A stretch of 64,000 nucleotides of DNA from Nocardia sp. BMG111209 (GTDB taxonomy: Bacteria; Actinomycetota; Actinomycetes; Mycobacteriales; Mycobacteriaceae), in NCBI RefSeq assembly GCF_000381925.1, contig NZ_KB907307.1, forward strand, positions 496,001 to 560,000, given 5' to 3'. The notes under the pieces were generated by a model. That model saw only the letters and a list, made by a program, of their open reading frames with translations, was not told the origin of the DNA and searched no databases. Both the position numbers and the translations under genes were made by a program. This document shows, in pieces, positions 47,199 to 55,930 of this stretch. Within the stretch, counting starts at the first letter, position 1. The number at the start of each line of letters is the position of its first letter.

Positions 47199-50100
47199 CT
47201 ACCCGGCCTGCTCGATATCCGCCAGCAGCGCCTCGAAGAAATCGAGCCCCGTCTGCTCACCCTGCGTCCGGACGATCAGGCGCGCCAGCTCGTCCACGGT
47301 CGGCGACTCGAAGATGTCCTTGACCGCCAGCTCGATCGCGAACGATTCCCGTACCCGGGTGACCAGCCGGGTCGCGAGCATCGAGAACCCGCCGAGTTCG
47401 AAGAAGCTGTCGTAGATCCCGACGCGCTCGAGGCCGAGCAGGCTGCGCAGGATGGCGGTGAGCTCCTCCTCCATCGGAGTGCGCGGCGCGGCATAGTCGG
47501 CGGCGCCACCGCCCTCGCCGGTCGGCCGCGGCAGCGCCGACAGCTGGTACTCGCCCCACGGCGTGCGCGGCAGCGCGTCCAGCACGAAAAGCTCTTGCGG
47601 CAGCAGGTAATCGGGCAGGCGGGCCCGCAGATAGTTCTGGATCGTGATCGAACTCTGACTGCCGCTCGGTCCGGCGACATACGCGAACAACACCGGAGTC
47701 CCGTCGGCCTCACGCTGCTCGACGATCAACGCGTCGCGGACACCGGGTGCGTCGCGCAGCGTCGACACCGTCTCCATCGGGTCGAATCCCGGATTCGACC
47801 CCACCGGCCCCGCGTATTCCCATGTCCCGTCCGGCCACCGCCGCGCGAGGTCACCCGTGCGTGCCGCGCCGTCCCACAGCTCGGCGAGTTCACCGATCGC
47901 GGCCGGCGCGCCTGCCGGGGTGCGCAGCGTCACCGCCCGCCCCGGCAGGGGTGCACCGAGCCGCACCCGCAGCGGCGCATCCCGCACCACCAGCGCACCG
48001 GGAATTTCGTAGCAGGTCAGCGGCCGACCGTCGATCCCCATCCGATGCACCGCCACACAACGGCAACCCGGCGACACCCGCCGCATCGCCTCGATGTCGT
48101 GCGGCAGCAGATCACCGGGATTGTCGACGACCACACACCGCAGCGCGGGCAGTTCCGGCACCGCCGCCTGCCCGGTGAGCCCGCGCAGAATCGGCGGATC
48201 GAGATACGCCACGGTGACACCGCTGTCCCGCAACCAAGCGGTCAGCGCGACGACATCACCGTCGAACGAACGATCCGGGATCACCAGCGCGGCACCGGCG
48301 GCGAACGCGGTACACATCGCCGAGGTCAGATAACCGGACCGATTGGTGAGCACCACGATCCGATCCTCGGGACCGAACCCGAACCGCGCAGCCGCCCAAT
48401 CCACCGGCGCCTCAACGGTTCCCGGGGTCGCCGCAACGCTCAGCGGCGCAACGGTTTCCGGTAGTTCGGTGAGCCGGATGGTGCCCGCCGCGGAGAGGCC
48501 GACGGGTTCCGGATCCAGCACCGTCGTCAGCTCCAGCGGCCCGGTCAATGCCGGGTCGTCGGTTTCGATCACGTCCGGGATCACCCCCGCCGCGGCGGCG
48601 CCGAGCAGCGCGGCGAGGAAGGCCGCCGACGGCCGGCGCACCACCCCGACCCGCTCACCGGCGGTCACCCCGTGGTCGGCGAACAGCCCGGCCACCTGCC
48701 GTACGGTCGCGTCCAGCCACCGGTAGCCACGGGTCCGCGTTCCGACGACGACGGCGATCCGATCCGGGTCGGCCGCGTGGTACGCGATGCTCGCACCAGG
48801 CGTCGGGAAGTCCACGGCTTCCGTGCCGACCTCCGCGCCGGCCTCCGCCGGCGCTTCCAGCAACCGCACGCTCGGATCGGCGACCGCGGCGGCGAGCAGC
48901 GTGCGCACCTGCGCGAGCAGCGCCAGCCCGGTCGGCGGATCACAGCGGTCGGCCGGGAAATCCATCTTGAAGCGCAGTACGCCACCGGATTCCTGTGCGG
49001 TCAGGGTCAGGTCGTACCGGCTGAACAGCGACGGCGTCTCGATCGGCTCGATGGTGAGGGTGCTGACCTCCTCGGCCTCCGGACTGGCGACCACGTTCAG
49101 CACCACCTCGAACAACGGTGTGCGGCGCGGGTCGCGGGCCACGTTCAGATCGCGGACCAGTTCGTCCATCGGCGCGTCCGCGTGCGCGTACCCGTCCAGG
49201 GCCGAGGCCCGGACCTGTTGCAGCAGATCGGCGAAACGCGGATTGCCGGACAGGTCGACCCGCAGCGGCAGCAGATTCACGAAGAACCCGATGATCCGAT
49301 CGGTGAGGCTCGCATTGCGACCGGCGACCGGCACCCCGACGACGATGTCCGACTGCCCGGACCAGCGGCCGAACACCGTGGCCAGCACCGCGTACAACAC
49401 CATGAACGAGGTGACGCCGTGCGTCCGGCACAGTTCGTGCAATGCGGCGGTCTCGGCCGCGGAGAGTTCGGCGGTGACCTGCCCGGCCTCCGCGCGCAGC
49501 GCGCTGGTGCGCCGCTGCACGGTCGGCATGGACAGCACCCGCGGCGCCTCCCGCAGATGCCGCCGCCAGTGGTCGAGCCGGGATTCCAGCGCCGCCCCGG
49601 ACAGCCAGTCACGTTGCCACACAGCGTAATCCCGGTACTGGACCGGCAGCGCCGACAGTCCGGCCCGGCCGGGATCGCCGCCGGCCCGGTACAGCGCGGT
49701 CAACTCCCGGATGAACAGGCCGATCGACCAGGCGTCGGAGACGATGTGGTGCATCGTGACGCCGAGGACGTGCTCGGTATCGCCGGCCCGGATCAGCAGG
49801 CAGCGGATCAGCGGACCCGTCGCCAGATCGAACGGCGTGGTGAGCTCCTCGTCCAGCAGCCGCTCCACCTCCGCCGCCCGGTCCGGGGACTCCGACACGT
49901 CGACGAGCCGGATGCGCCACGCCGGATCCGGCTCGTCGACCGTCTGCACCGGCTCGGTCCCGGTATCCGGGAAGCGGGTGCGCAGCGTCTCGTGCCGGGC
50001 GATGATCGTGCGGATACTCTCTTGCAGGACAGGCACATTCAGCGCGCCGAGGATCCGTCGGCGGCCGTGCACGTTGTAGATCACGCCGGGCAGCAGCTGA

Positions 50101-50498
50101 TTCTCCAGCCACAGCCGCTGCTGATCGAAGGACAGCACCGGCCGGGCCCGCACCGGCCGCCGGCCCAGGGCCTGCGGCCGGGCCGTGGCGCGGGCCGCCA
50201 CCGACTTCGCCGCCACGACCGCGGCCAGCCCGGCGACGGTCCGGGCCTCGACATAGTCGGTGACCGGGACGTCGACCCCCATGGTCCGGCGGATCTGCGC
50301 CACCACCTGCGGGGCGCGGGACAGCTCGCCGAGTGCGAGCAGGCCGTCGCCGACGTCGATGTCGGAGTGCCCCAGCACTTCCCGGAGGATGTCGATGATC
50401 GCGTCCTCGTACGGCGTGCGCGGTGGCAGCGACCGCTCGCCGGGAGACGGGTCCGGGCCGGGATCAGCGGGGGAGGAGGTCACCGAAGGACGTGCCAT
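47199..50498 (-). CDS. NRPS, PCP-C-(degenerate A)-PCP
   Basis: The protein is 1,099 residues from an ATG at 50498. The N terminus is a carrier-like domain whose site reads ALGELSRAP: the Ser is there but the LGGDSL context is eroded. A C domain follows with MHHIVSDAWS (near 253). An adenylation-like region comes next, but the A3 loop is VVLTNRSGYLTS, the YGPTE core is absent and the final lysine segment is TPWGEYQL, so it should be inactive. A carrier domain with LGGFSMLA (near 1037) ends the protein. The module therefore needs an amino acid loaded in trans, like the A-less module of the large NRPS. The N-terminal carrier would accept the chain from a protein ending in C, such as the A(Gly)-PCP-C protein of the same operon. 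Confidence 0.9.
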   Translation of the reverse strand: MARPSVTSSPADPGPDPSPGERSLPPRTPYEDAIIDILREVLGHSDIDVGDGLLALGELSRAPQVVAQIRRTMGVDVPVTDYVEARTVAGLAAVVAAKSVAARATARPQALGRRPVRARPVLSFDQQRLWLENQLLPGVIYNVHGRRRILGALNVPVLQESIRTIIARHETLRTRFPDTGTEPVQTVDEPDPAWRIRLVDVSESPDRAAEVERLLDEELTTPFDLATGPLIRCLLIRAGDTEHVLGVTMHHIVSDAWSIGLFIRELTALYRAGGDPGRAGLSALPVQYRDYAVWQRDWLSGAALESRLDHWRRHLREAPRVLSMPTVQRRTSALRAEAGQVTAELSAAETAALHELCRTHGVTSFMVLYAVLATVFGRWSGQSDIVVGVPVAGRNASLTDRIIGFFVNLLPLRVDLSGNPRFADLLQQVRASALDGYAHADAPMDELVRDLNVARDPRRTPLFEVVLNVVASPEAEEVSTLTIEPIETPSLFSRYDLTLTAQESGGVLRFKMDFPADRCDPPTGLALLAQVRTLLAAAVADPSVRLLEAPAEAGAEVGTEAVDFPTPGASIAYHAADPDRIAVVVGTRTRGYRWLDATVRQVAGLFADHGVTAGERVGVVRRPSAAFLAALLGAAAAGVIPDVIETDDPALTGPLELTTVLDPEPVGLSAAGTIRLTELPETVAPLSVAATPGTVEAPVDWAAARFGFGPEDRIVVLTNRSGYLTSAMCTAFAAGAALVIPDRSFDGDVVALTAWLRDSGVTVAYLDPPILRGLTGQAAVPELPALRCVVVDNPGDLLPHDIEAMRRVSPGCRCVAVHRMGIDGRPLTCYEIPGALVVRDAPLRVRLGAPLPGRAVTLRTPAGAPAAIGELAELWDGAARTGDLARRWPDGTWEYAGPVGSNPGFDPMETVSTLRDAPGVRDALIVEQREADGTPVLFAYVAGPSGSQSSITIQNYLRARLPDYLLPQELFVLDALPRTPWGEYQLSALPRPTGEGGGAADYAAPRTPMEEELTAILRSLLGLERVGIYDSFFELGGFSMLATRLVTRVRESFAIELAVKDIFESPTVDELARLIVRTQGEQTGLDFFEALLADIEQAG

Positions 50499-50504
50499 AG
50501 CAGC

Positions 50505-50546
50505 ACAGTACGGTCGGGCCCGGCCGCCGCGGATGTCACATAAAGC
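50505..50546 (-). promoter_or_regulatory. candidate cluster promoter, GCTTTATGTGACA-N23-TACTGT
   Basis: On the minus strand GCTTTATGTGACA (50546-50534) is followed after 23 bases by TACTGT (50510-50505). The ATG of the NRPS begins only six bases after the TACTGT box, which suggests a leaderless or nearly leaderless message. The CTTTAYGTGACATC core is shared with the box at 8409. Confidence 0.55.
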
Positions 50547-50556
50547 GGGTAGGAGC

Positions 50557-51789
50557 TCACCCGAGCGCGCGTATCGGCAGCTCGGCGTAACCGTGCATGA
50601 AGTTGGAGCGCAACAACTTTCCCGGCCCGGCCGCCTCGAAGCCGTCGAAGAGCTCCACCGTGTGACGCAGCATCGACCGCAACTGCACCCGGCCCAGCCC
50701 GGAGCCGGGGCAACTGTGCGGACCGGCCGCGAAGCCGATGTGCGGGTTCGGATGGCGGCGCAGGTCGAACTCGTCCGGCCGATCGAAGACGGCCGCATCG
50801 CGATTGGCCGCGCGGGGCCACACCACCACCGGATCGCCGGCCCGGATGCGCACCCCGGCCAGTTCCACGTCGGTGGTCGCCACCCGCGCCAGATGCCGCA
50901 CCGGATTGGCCCAGCGCACGGCCTCCTCGACCGCCACCGCAATCGCCTCCGGGTTGGCACGCAGCGCCGGGAAGATCTCCGGATGTTCGATCAGCGCCAC
51001 GGTGAGGTTGCTCAGCAGGCTGCGGACCGTCGTGGTGCCGCCGATCGCCAGATTGAGCGCGTTGAGAACGACCTCGCCGGTGGTCAGCGACTCCCGGTTG
51101 GCGGTACCCGCCGCCAGCCGCTGCACGATGCCGGCGCCGGCGCTCGTGCGCAGCAGTTTGGCGAAGTAGCCGAGCAGTTCGCCGTTGGCCTGCTCGGCCG
51201 CCGCGCGCTGGTCCGGCCCGGACAGGAACACCCGGGACGTCCGCGCCGTGATCCAATCCAGATCGTCCTTCGGCAGGCCGAGCAGGCGTGCGGCGGCGTA
51301 GGTCGGGATCCGCGCCGCGACCGCGGCCACGAAATCGACGGTCCCGCCGTCCTCGCGGACCCGGATCAGCAGATCGCGGACGTACTCGTCGATGTCGTCG
51401 GACAGCGTGCCGACGATGCCGTCGGCGAAGAACGCGCCGATGCTGCGGCGCAGCCGCCGATGTTCCGGCGGATCGGTCACCTCGACCATCATCCCGCTGG
51501 CCGGATCCGGTTCCGGCCGCAGGCTGTCGAGGGTCATGCCGTGGGTGGCGGAGAAGGTGGCGGCATCGCGATACACCTTCAGCGTCTCGGCGTGCCCGAT
51601 GACGGCCCAGAATCCGGGACGGCTCTTGGCGCCGTGCCGGAAGACCCGGTGTCGTGGACGCAGCCCGGCCAGCACCCGGTCGGCCGCGAGCAGCTGCGCC
51701 GGATCGGGATCGGCCAGGTCGATGTCCGGAATCGGATCGGTGCGGTCGACGACCGGGTCCAGGGGCATCCCGACACTCATGCCGATCAT
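50557..51789 (-). CDS. cytochrome P450, altered I-helix
   Basis: The 410-residue P450 has the heme motif FAAGPHSCPGSG and a helix-K segment EEAVRWANP. The I-helix, usually AGxxTT with an acid before Thr, reads AIGGTTTVRS, so the acid is missing; this is seen in P450s with unusual oxygen chemistry. It sits between two NRPS genes and only six bases after the A(Gly)-PCP-C stop, so a carrier-bound or peptide substrate is likely. Alternative starts are the ATGs at 51789 and 51780; neither has a good ribosome site. It is not closely similar to the P450 at 15398-16657. Confidence 0.9.
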   Translation of the reverse strand: MIGMSVGMPLDPVVDRTDPIPDIDLADPDPAQLLAADRVLAGLRPRHRVFRHGAKSRPGFWAVIGHAETLKVYRDAATFSATHGMTLDSLRPEPDPASGMMVEVTDPPEHRRLRRSIGAFFADGIVGTLSDDIDEYVRDLLIRVREDGGTVDFVAAVAARIPTYAAARLLGLPKDDLDWITARTSRVFLSGPDQRAAAEQANGELLGYFAKLLRTSAGAGIVQRLAAGTANRESLTTGEVVLNALNLAIGGTTTVRSLLSNLTVALIEHPEIFPALRANPEAIAVAVEEAVRWANPVRHLARVATTDVELAGVRIRAGDPVVVWPRAANRDAAVFDRPDEFDLRRHPNPHIGFAAGPHSCPGSGLGRVQLRSMLRHTVELFDGFEAAGPGKLLRSNFMHGYAELPIRALG

Positions 51790-51795
51790 CGTGCG

Positions 51796-54700
51796 TCAGC
51801 GAGGGGCGGTGGACACTTCCCCGCTTTCGGGGACAGCCGCCGCGGCGGCGAGCAGTCCGGTGTAGTCGGCGGCGAGTTCGACGACCGTCGCCGCGTCGAA
51901 AAGCTGTGTGGCGTACTCGAATCGGCCGTCGACCCCGCCGTCGGGTCGTTCGGTCAGCCGGCAGGCGAGGTCGAACCGCGTCTCCGGCGTGTCCGGCAGT
52001 GGGAACTCGGCTCGGTCGGCCGGAATCGGTGCCAGCGCGAAGAACACGTCGAACAACGGATGCCGGCCGGGCTCGGCGGCCGTGCCCGAGGCCGCGACGA
52101 TATCCTCGAACGGCAGCACCGCGTGCTCGACCGCGCCGCGCACCGCGGTATCGACCCGGCCGAGCAACTCCGCGAAGCCCGGCCGCCCGCCGACGTCGAC
52201 CCGGATCACCGCCGTCTCCTCGAACATGCCGACCAGTGGTTCCCACTCGGCCCGGTCGCGTCCCGGCACCGGAATGCCCACGGCGAGATCGGTTCCGGCC
52301 GTCGCCTGCCCCAGCAGCGCGTACAGACCGGTCAGCAGCACCGTGAACAGCGTCGCGTCCCGATCGGCCGTCAGCGCGCGCGTCACCTCGGCCGACACGC
52401 CGAAATGTACGGTGCCGCAACGATGATCGCGGATCTCCGGCCGCGGCCGATCCGAGCGCAGTTCGGCCGGCCGGAGTCCGGCCAGCGTGGTCCGCCAGAA
52501 GTCCAGGTGCCGTTGCGCGGCCGGTCCGGTGGCGTAGTCGCGCTGCCATTCGGCGTAGTCGCCGTAACCCAGCGCCGGCGCCGGCGTGGCGCGGCCCCGG
52601 TAGGCCATTCGCAGCTCACGCGCGATCAACTCGCAGGACCGGTGGTCGGCCGCGATCCGATGCACGACCACGAGCAACAGGGTGGCGTCCTCGGTCGCGT
52701 GGCGGAGCGTGAACAGCCGCACGGGTGGTTCCGCGGCCAGATCGAACGGCCGGCCCAGTGCCGCACCGAGAATCGCGCGCGGATCGCCGTCCACCTCCCG
52801 TGGCGGATTCGAATCCGGTTGCGCCACCAGCATATCGGGCAGGCCGACGGCGTCGGACCGGAATCGGGTGCGCAGCACGGCATGTCGCTCGAACAGGCCG
52901 GTCAGTGCCTGCCGCAGGGCCGCGGGATCGAGCGGTCCGGGCAGCCGCACGACGAACGCCGCGTTGTCGACGACGCTGTGCGGCCGCGACGACTGAGACA
53001 GCCACAGCCGCCACTGCGCCGCCGACAGCCGCGCGGCCCGGCCGTCCGGCAGGGCACGAGGCTCCGGTTCCGGTCCGGCGTCGCCGTCGAGCACCGCGGC
53101 CAGCCCGGCGACGGTTCGCGTCTCGAACAGCGCGTTGATCGGCACCTCGGTCCGCAATTCCTCGTTCAGCCGCAGGACGATCTGCACGGCCCGCAGCGAA
53201 TCCCCGCCGAGTGCGAAGAAGTCGTCGTGCACGCCGATCGCGGGTCGTCGCAACACCTCGGCCACGATCGCGGCGATCAACTGCTCGGTACCGCTGCCCG
53301 CCGCCGGTGTCGCCGCGCCGGTGGTGTGCACGCCTACCGGCAGCGCGGAACGATCGAGCTTGCGATTCTGGGTCCGGGGGAAATGGTCCAGGACGACATA
53401 CCGCGCCGGAACCATATGCGCGGGAAGGGATCTCGCCAGATGGCGGTGCAGCCGGTCGGCCGCCGGCGGCGCCGCCGGGTCGGCGGGCCGCACGTAGCCG
53501 ACCAGTGCGGCGGTCCCGGCCTCGTCCACCGCCAGCACCGCGGCCTCGGCCACCTCGGGATGCTGCTCGAGCGCGTACTCGATCTCACCGGGCTCGATCC
53601 GGAAGCCGCGGATCTTGATCTGATCGTCGCTGCGGCCGAGGATTTCGATCCGGCCGTCCTCGTGCCGGCGGGCGATGTCGCCGGTGTGATACAGCCGCGC
53701 GCCGGGCCGGCCGTACGGGTCCGCGACGAATCGCGCGGAGGTCCGGCCCGAGCGATGCAGATATCCGGCGGCCAGCCCCGCGCCGCCGATGTACAGCTCA
53801 CCGTCCTCGCCGGTCGGCACCGGCCGCAACCGGTCGTCGAGCAGGTGCAGGGTGGTGTCCCGGACGGCCCGGAACTCCGGCGGCACACCCCGCTGGTATC
53901 GGGTGACCGACGACCACACGGTCGTCTCGGTGGGACCGTACAGATCCCAGAGCACGACCCCCGCGCCGAGCAGCCGATCGGCCAGTTCGGCCGGCAGCCG
54001 CTCACCACCGCAGAGCACCGTGAAGTCCGGCGGCGGCGTCCAGCCGGCCTCCAGCAGCAACCGCCACGTGATCGGCGTCGCCTGCATCGTGCGCGCGCCG
54101 GTGCCGGCCAGGAGTAGGGCCAGCCGCTGCGGGTCGCGGATCTCGGCCGGGCCCGCCACGACCACCCGGCCGCCGGCGACCAGCGGCCCGAACAGCTCCA
54201 GCGCGGCGATGTCGAAGGAGACCGTGGTCACCGCGGGTAGCACCAGACCGTCCGGCAGCCCGGGCCGGTCCCGCATGGATCGCATGAAGTTGGCGAAGGC
54301 GCGGTGGGTCACCAGTACGCCTTTCGGGCGGCCCGTCGACCCCGAGGTGTAGACGACATAGGCGGCGGAATCCGGAGGCAGCGCCGCGGCGCATCCGGTG
54401 TCGCGCCGAACATCGATGTCGTTCAAGTGAATTCGCGCGATGTCCGACAGTTCCGGCGATCCGGCGGCGTCCGGGGTGAGCAGGACCGACGCCGCGGCGT
54501 CGGCGACGATGTAGGCGAGCCGTTCGGCCGGATGCGCGGGGTCCAGCGGAATGTAGGCCGCACCGGAGAACTGCACGCCGAGCAGGGCCGTGATCAGATC
54601 CGCCCCGCGTGGTACCGCCACCGCCACGAGATCGCCCGGCCCGACGCCGATCTCACGCAGGCGTGCGGCCGTCGCGTCCGCCTCGGCGATCAACTGCCGG

Positions 54701-54825
54701 TAGGTCAGCGCCTGTCCCGCGGATTCCACCGCGACCGCGTCCGGCGACCGTCGCGCACGAGCCCGGATCAGATCCGGCACGGTGGCCGGGTCGTCGTGGT
54801 CGGTGAATGGGGGTATGCCGCTCAC
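51796..54825 (-). CDS. NRPS, A(Gly)-PCP-C
   Basis: The protein is 1,009 residues from a GTG with AGGAG upstream. The adenylation domain (about 20-520) has [28 protein letters not shown] and NRKLDR. The pocket by eye is DILQLGLVWK, the glycine code apart from a Val/Ile change. The carrier domain reads ALGGDSLRA (near 540). The C-terminal condensation domain carries VVVHRIAADH where HHxxxDG is expected, so the catalytic second His is Arg and the domain may be inactive or altered. The order A-PCP-C means it takes a chain from a protein ending in C, or starts one, and passes it to one beginning with PCP. The protein encoded two genes downstream begins with PCP. Confidence 0.93.
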   Translation of the reverse strand: MSGIPPFTDHDDPATVPDLIRARARRSPDAVAVESAGQALTYRQLIAEADATAARLREIGVGPGDLVAVAVPRGADLITALLGVQFSGAAYIPLDPAHPAERLAYIVADAAASVLLTPDAAGSPELSDIARIHLNDIDVRRDTGCAAALPPDSAAYVVYTSGSTGRPKGVLVTHRAFANFMRSMRDRPGLPDGLVLPAVTTVSFDIAALELFGPLVAGGRVVVAGPAEIRDPQRLALLLAGTGARTMQATPITWRLLLEAGWTPPPDFTVLCGGERLPAELADRLLGAGVVLWDLYGPTETTVWSSVTRYQRGVPPEFRAVRDTTLHLLDDRLRPVPTGEDGELYIGGAGLAAGYLHRSGRTSARFVADPYGRPGARLYHTGDIARRHEDGRIEILGRSDDQIKIRGFRIEPGEIEYALEQHPEVAEAAVLAVDEAGTAALVGYVRPADPAAPPAADRLHRHLARSLPAHMVPARYVVLDHFPRTQNRKLDRSALPVGVHTTGAATPAAGSGTEQLIAAIVAEVLRRPAIGVHDDFFALGGDSLRAVQIVLRLNEELRTEVPINALFETRTVAGLAAVLDGDAGPEPEPRALPDGRAARLSAAQWRLWLSQSSRPHSVVDNAAFVVRLPGPLDPAALRQALTGLFERHAVLRTRFRSDAVGLPDMLVAQPDSNPPREVDGDPRAILGAALGRPFDLAAEPPVRLFTLRHATEDATLLLVVVHRIAADHRSCELIARELRMAYRGRATPAPALGYGDYAEWQRDYATGPAAQRHLDFWRTTLAGLRPAELRSDRPRPEIRDHRCGTVHFGVSAEVTRALTADRDATLFTVLLTGLYALLGQATAGTDLAVGIPVPGRDRAEWEPLVGMFEETAVIRVDVGGRPGFAELLGRVDTAVRGAVEHAVLPFEDIVAASGTAAEPGRHPLFDVFFALAPIPADRAEFPLPDTPETRFDLACRLTERPDGGVDGRFEYATQLFDAATVVELAADYTGLLAAAAAVPESGEVSTAPR

Positions 54826-54853
54826 GGACACTCCTGATCGATCACGGTTCGCC

Positions 54854-55732
54854 TCAGACGGCTGGCGCCGAGCCCGCCACCGTTTCGGGCACCGGCACGG
54901 TCGATTCGGTTGCGAAGTCGGCGGATTCGGCGACGGCGACCGGCGAATCGGCGGATTCGCGTGCCGGAACACGTGTTTCGACCGGCCGCACCGCGGGAAC
55001 CGCTGCGGGCCCGCGTGATTCGGCCCCCACCTCGCGCCGCGCCGCGCGTGACCGGCGCAGCAGATCCCGGTCCATCCACCATTCGACCGCCAGGATCGGG
55101 ATGACCCAGCTGAGCCAGGTGTTCAGGCCGGATCGCATCTCGGAGAAGGCGAGCTGGCTCGCGGAGAACTGCGAATGCGCGTCCGCGCGCAGGATCCAGC
55201 CGAGCGGGATGAAGAAGATCAAGGTGATGGGAAACGACGCCGTGATGGCGAAACTGCGCAGCATCCACCGCCGGTGATCGGCGTATCGCTTCTGCCGTGC
55301 GAACCGATAGGCCGCGACGGTGGCGCCGAACCAGATCGCGCCGGTGATGATGTCACTGAATTCGTTCAGCGGCGGTTCCGGCCATACGGCCAGCAGGATC
55401 AGTCCGGCGCTGGAGGCCATTCCGGCCCCGCCGAAAACATAGACCCACCCGATATACCGATGAATCCGTGGATGCCGCCGCCGCAACCACGGCCACAACT
55501 GGGCGACACAGGTGGCCATCGCCACCGAGGCGCCGGTGATGTGCACCAGCAGCAGCGGGAAGAACACCGGATGTAACCGCATCGAGAATCGAGCCGTACT
55601 CGGATCCCAGACCCGGAAATACGTCCACAACAAGATGACCGACACCGCGGCCGCGATTCCGAACACAGTCAAGGGGAACGAGAATCGCCCCTGCGGTCGA
55701 CGCCGTGCCGTCGTGGTGCTCTGGCCGTTCAT
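54854..55732 (-). CDS. DUF2306-type integral membrane protein
   Basis: The 292-residue protein has about seven hydrophobic segments, for example around residues 17-37 and 55-72, and HPRIHRYIGW with conserved His, as in the DUF2306 membrane family of unknown function. The C-terminal 60 residues are polar and rich in Ala, Val, Glu and Ser. AGGAG precedes the ATG. It is the first gene of the minus-strand unit with A(Gly)-PCP-C, P450 and PCP-C-A-PCP, 28 bases before the NRPS start, so it may be co-expressed with the cluster. Function is unknown; immunity or transport is only a guess. Confidence 0.8.
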   Translation of the reverse strand: MNGQSTTTARRRPQGRFSFPLTVFGIAAAVSVILLWTYFRVWDPSTARFSMRLHPVFFPLLLVHITGASVAMATCVAQLWPWLRRRHPRIHRYIGWVYVFGGAGMASSAGLILLAVWPEPPLNEFSDIITGAIWFGATVAAYRFARQKRYADHRRWMLRSFAITASFPITLIFFIPLGWILRADAHSQFSASQLAFSEMRSGLNTWLSWVIPILAVEWWMDRDLLRRSRAARREVGAESRGPAAVPAVRPVETRVPARESADSPVAVAESADFATESTVPVPETVAGSAPAV

Positions 55733-55930
55733 CTCGGTCTCCTGGGAGCCTGGGCGGCCGACCGATCGCACACCGCCACACCTGTCCGAGAATGTCCCAC
55801 CGCGCCGCCGCGAGGTGGTCCCCTGTTCGCGTGACACCTTGTGGCACCACACTATTGGCACGAAACGCGCGACCACCGACACGCCGTGAAGCCCTGCGTC
55901 CGACGGCCGGACTCGCTAGAGTCGGCGGAC

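Noticed and set aside
50260..54117. Long plus-strand open frame spanning the P450 and A(Gly) NRPS region
   Set aside because: It crosses three real minus-strand genes and their borders; the composition is that of antisense DNA.
55815..55862. TTCGCGTGACACC upstream of the squalene-cyclase-like gene as a cluster promoter
   Set aside because: The following TATTGG is 16 bases away and does not fit TANNNT at 22-23. It may be an ordinary promoter, so I did not include it in the shared set.
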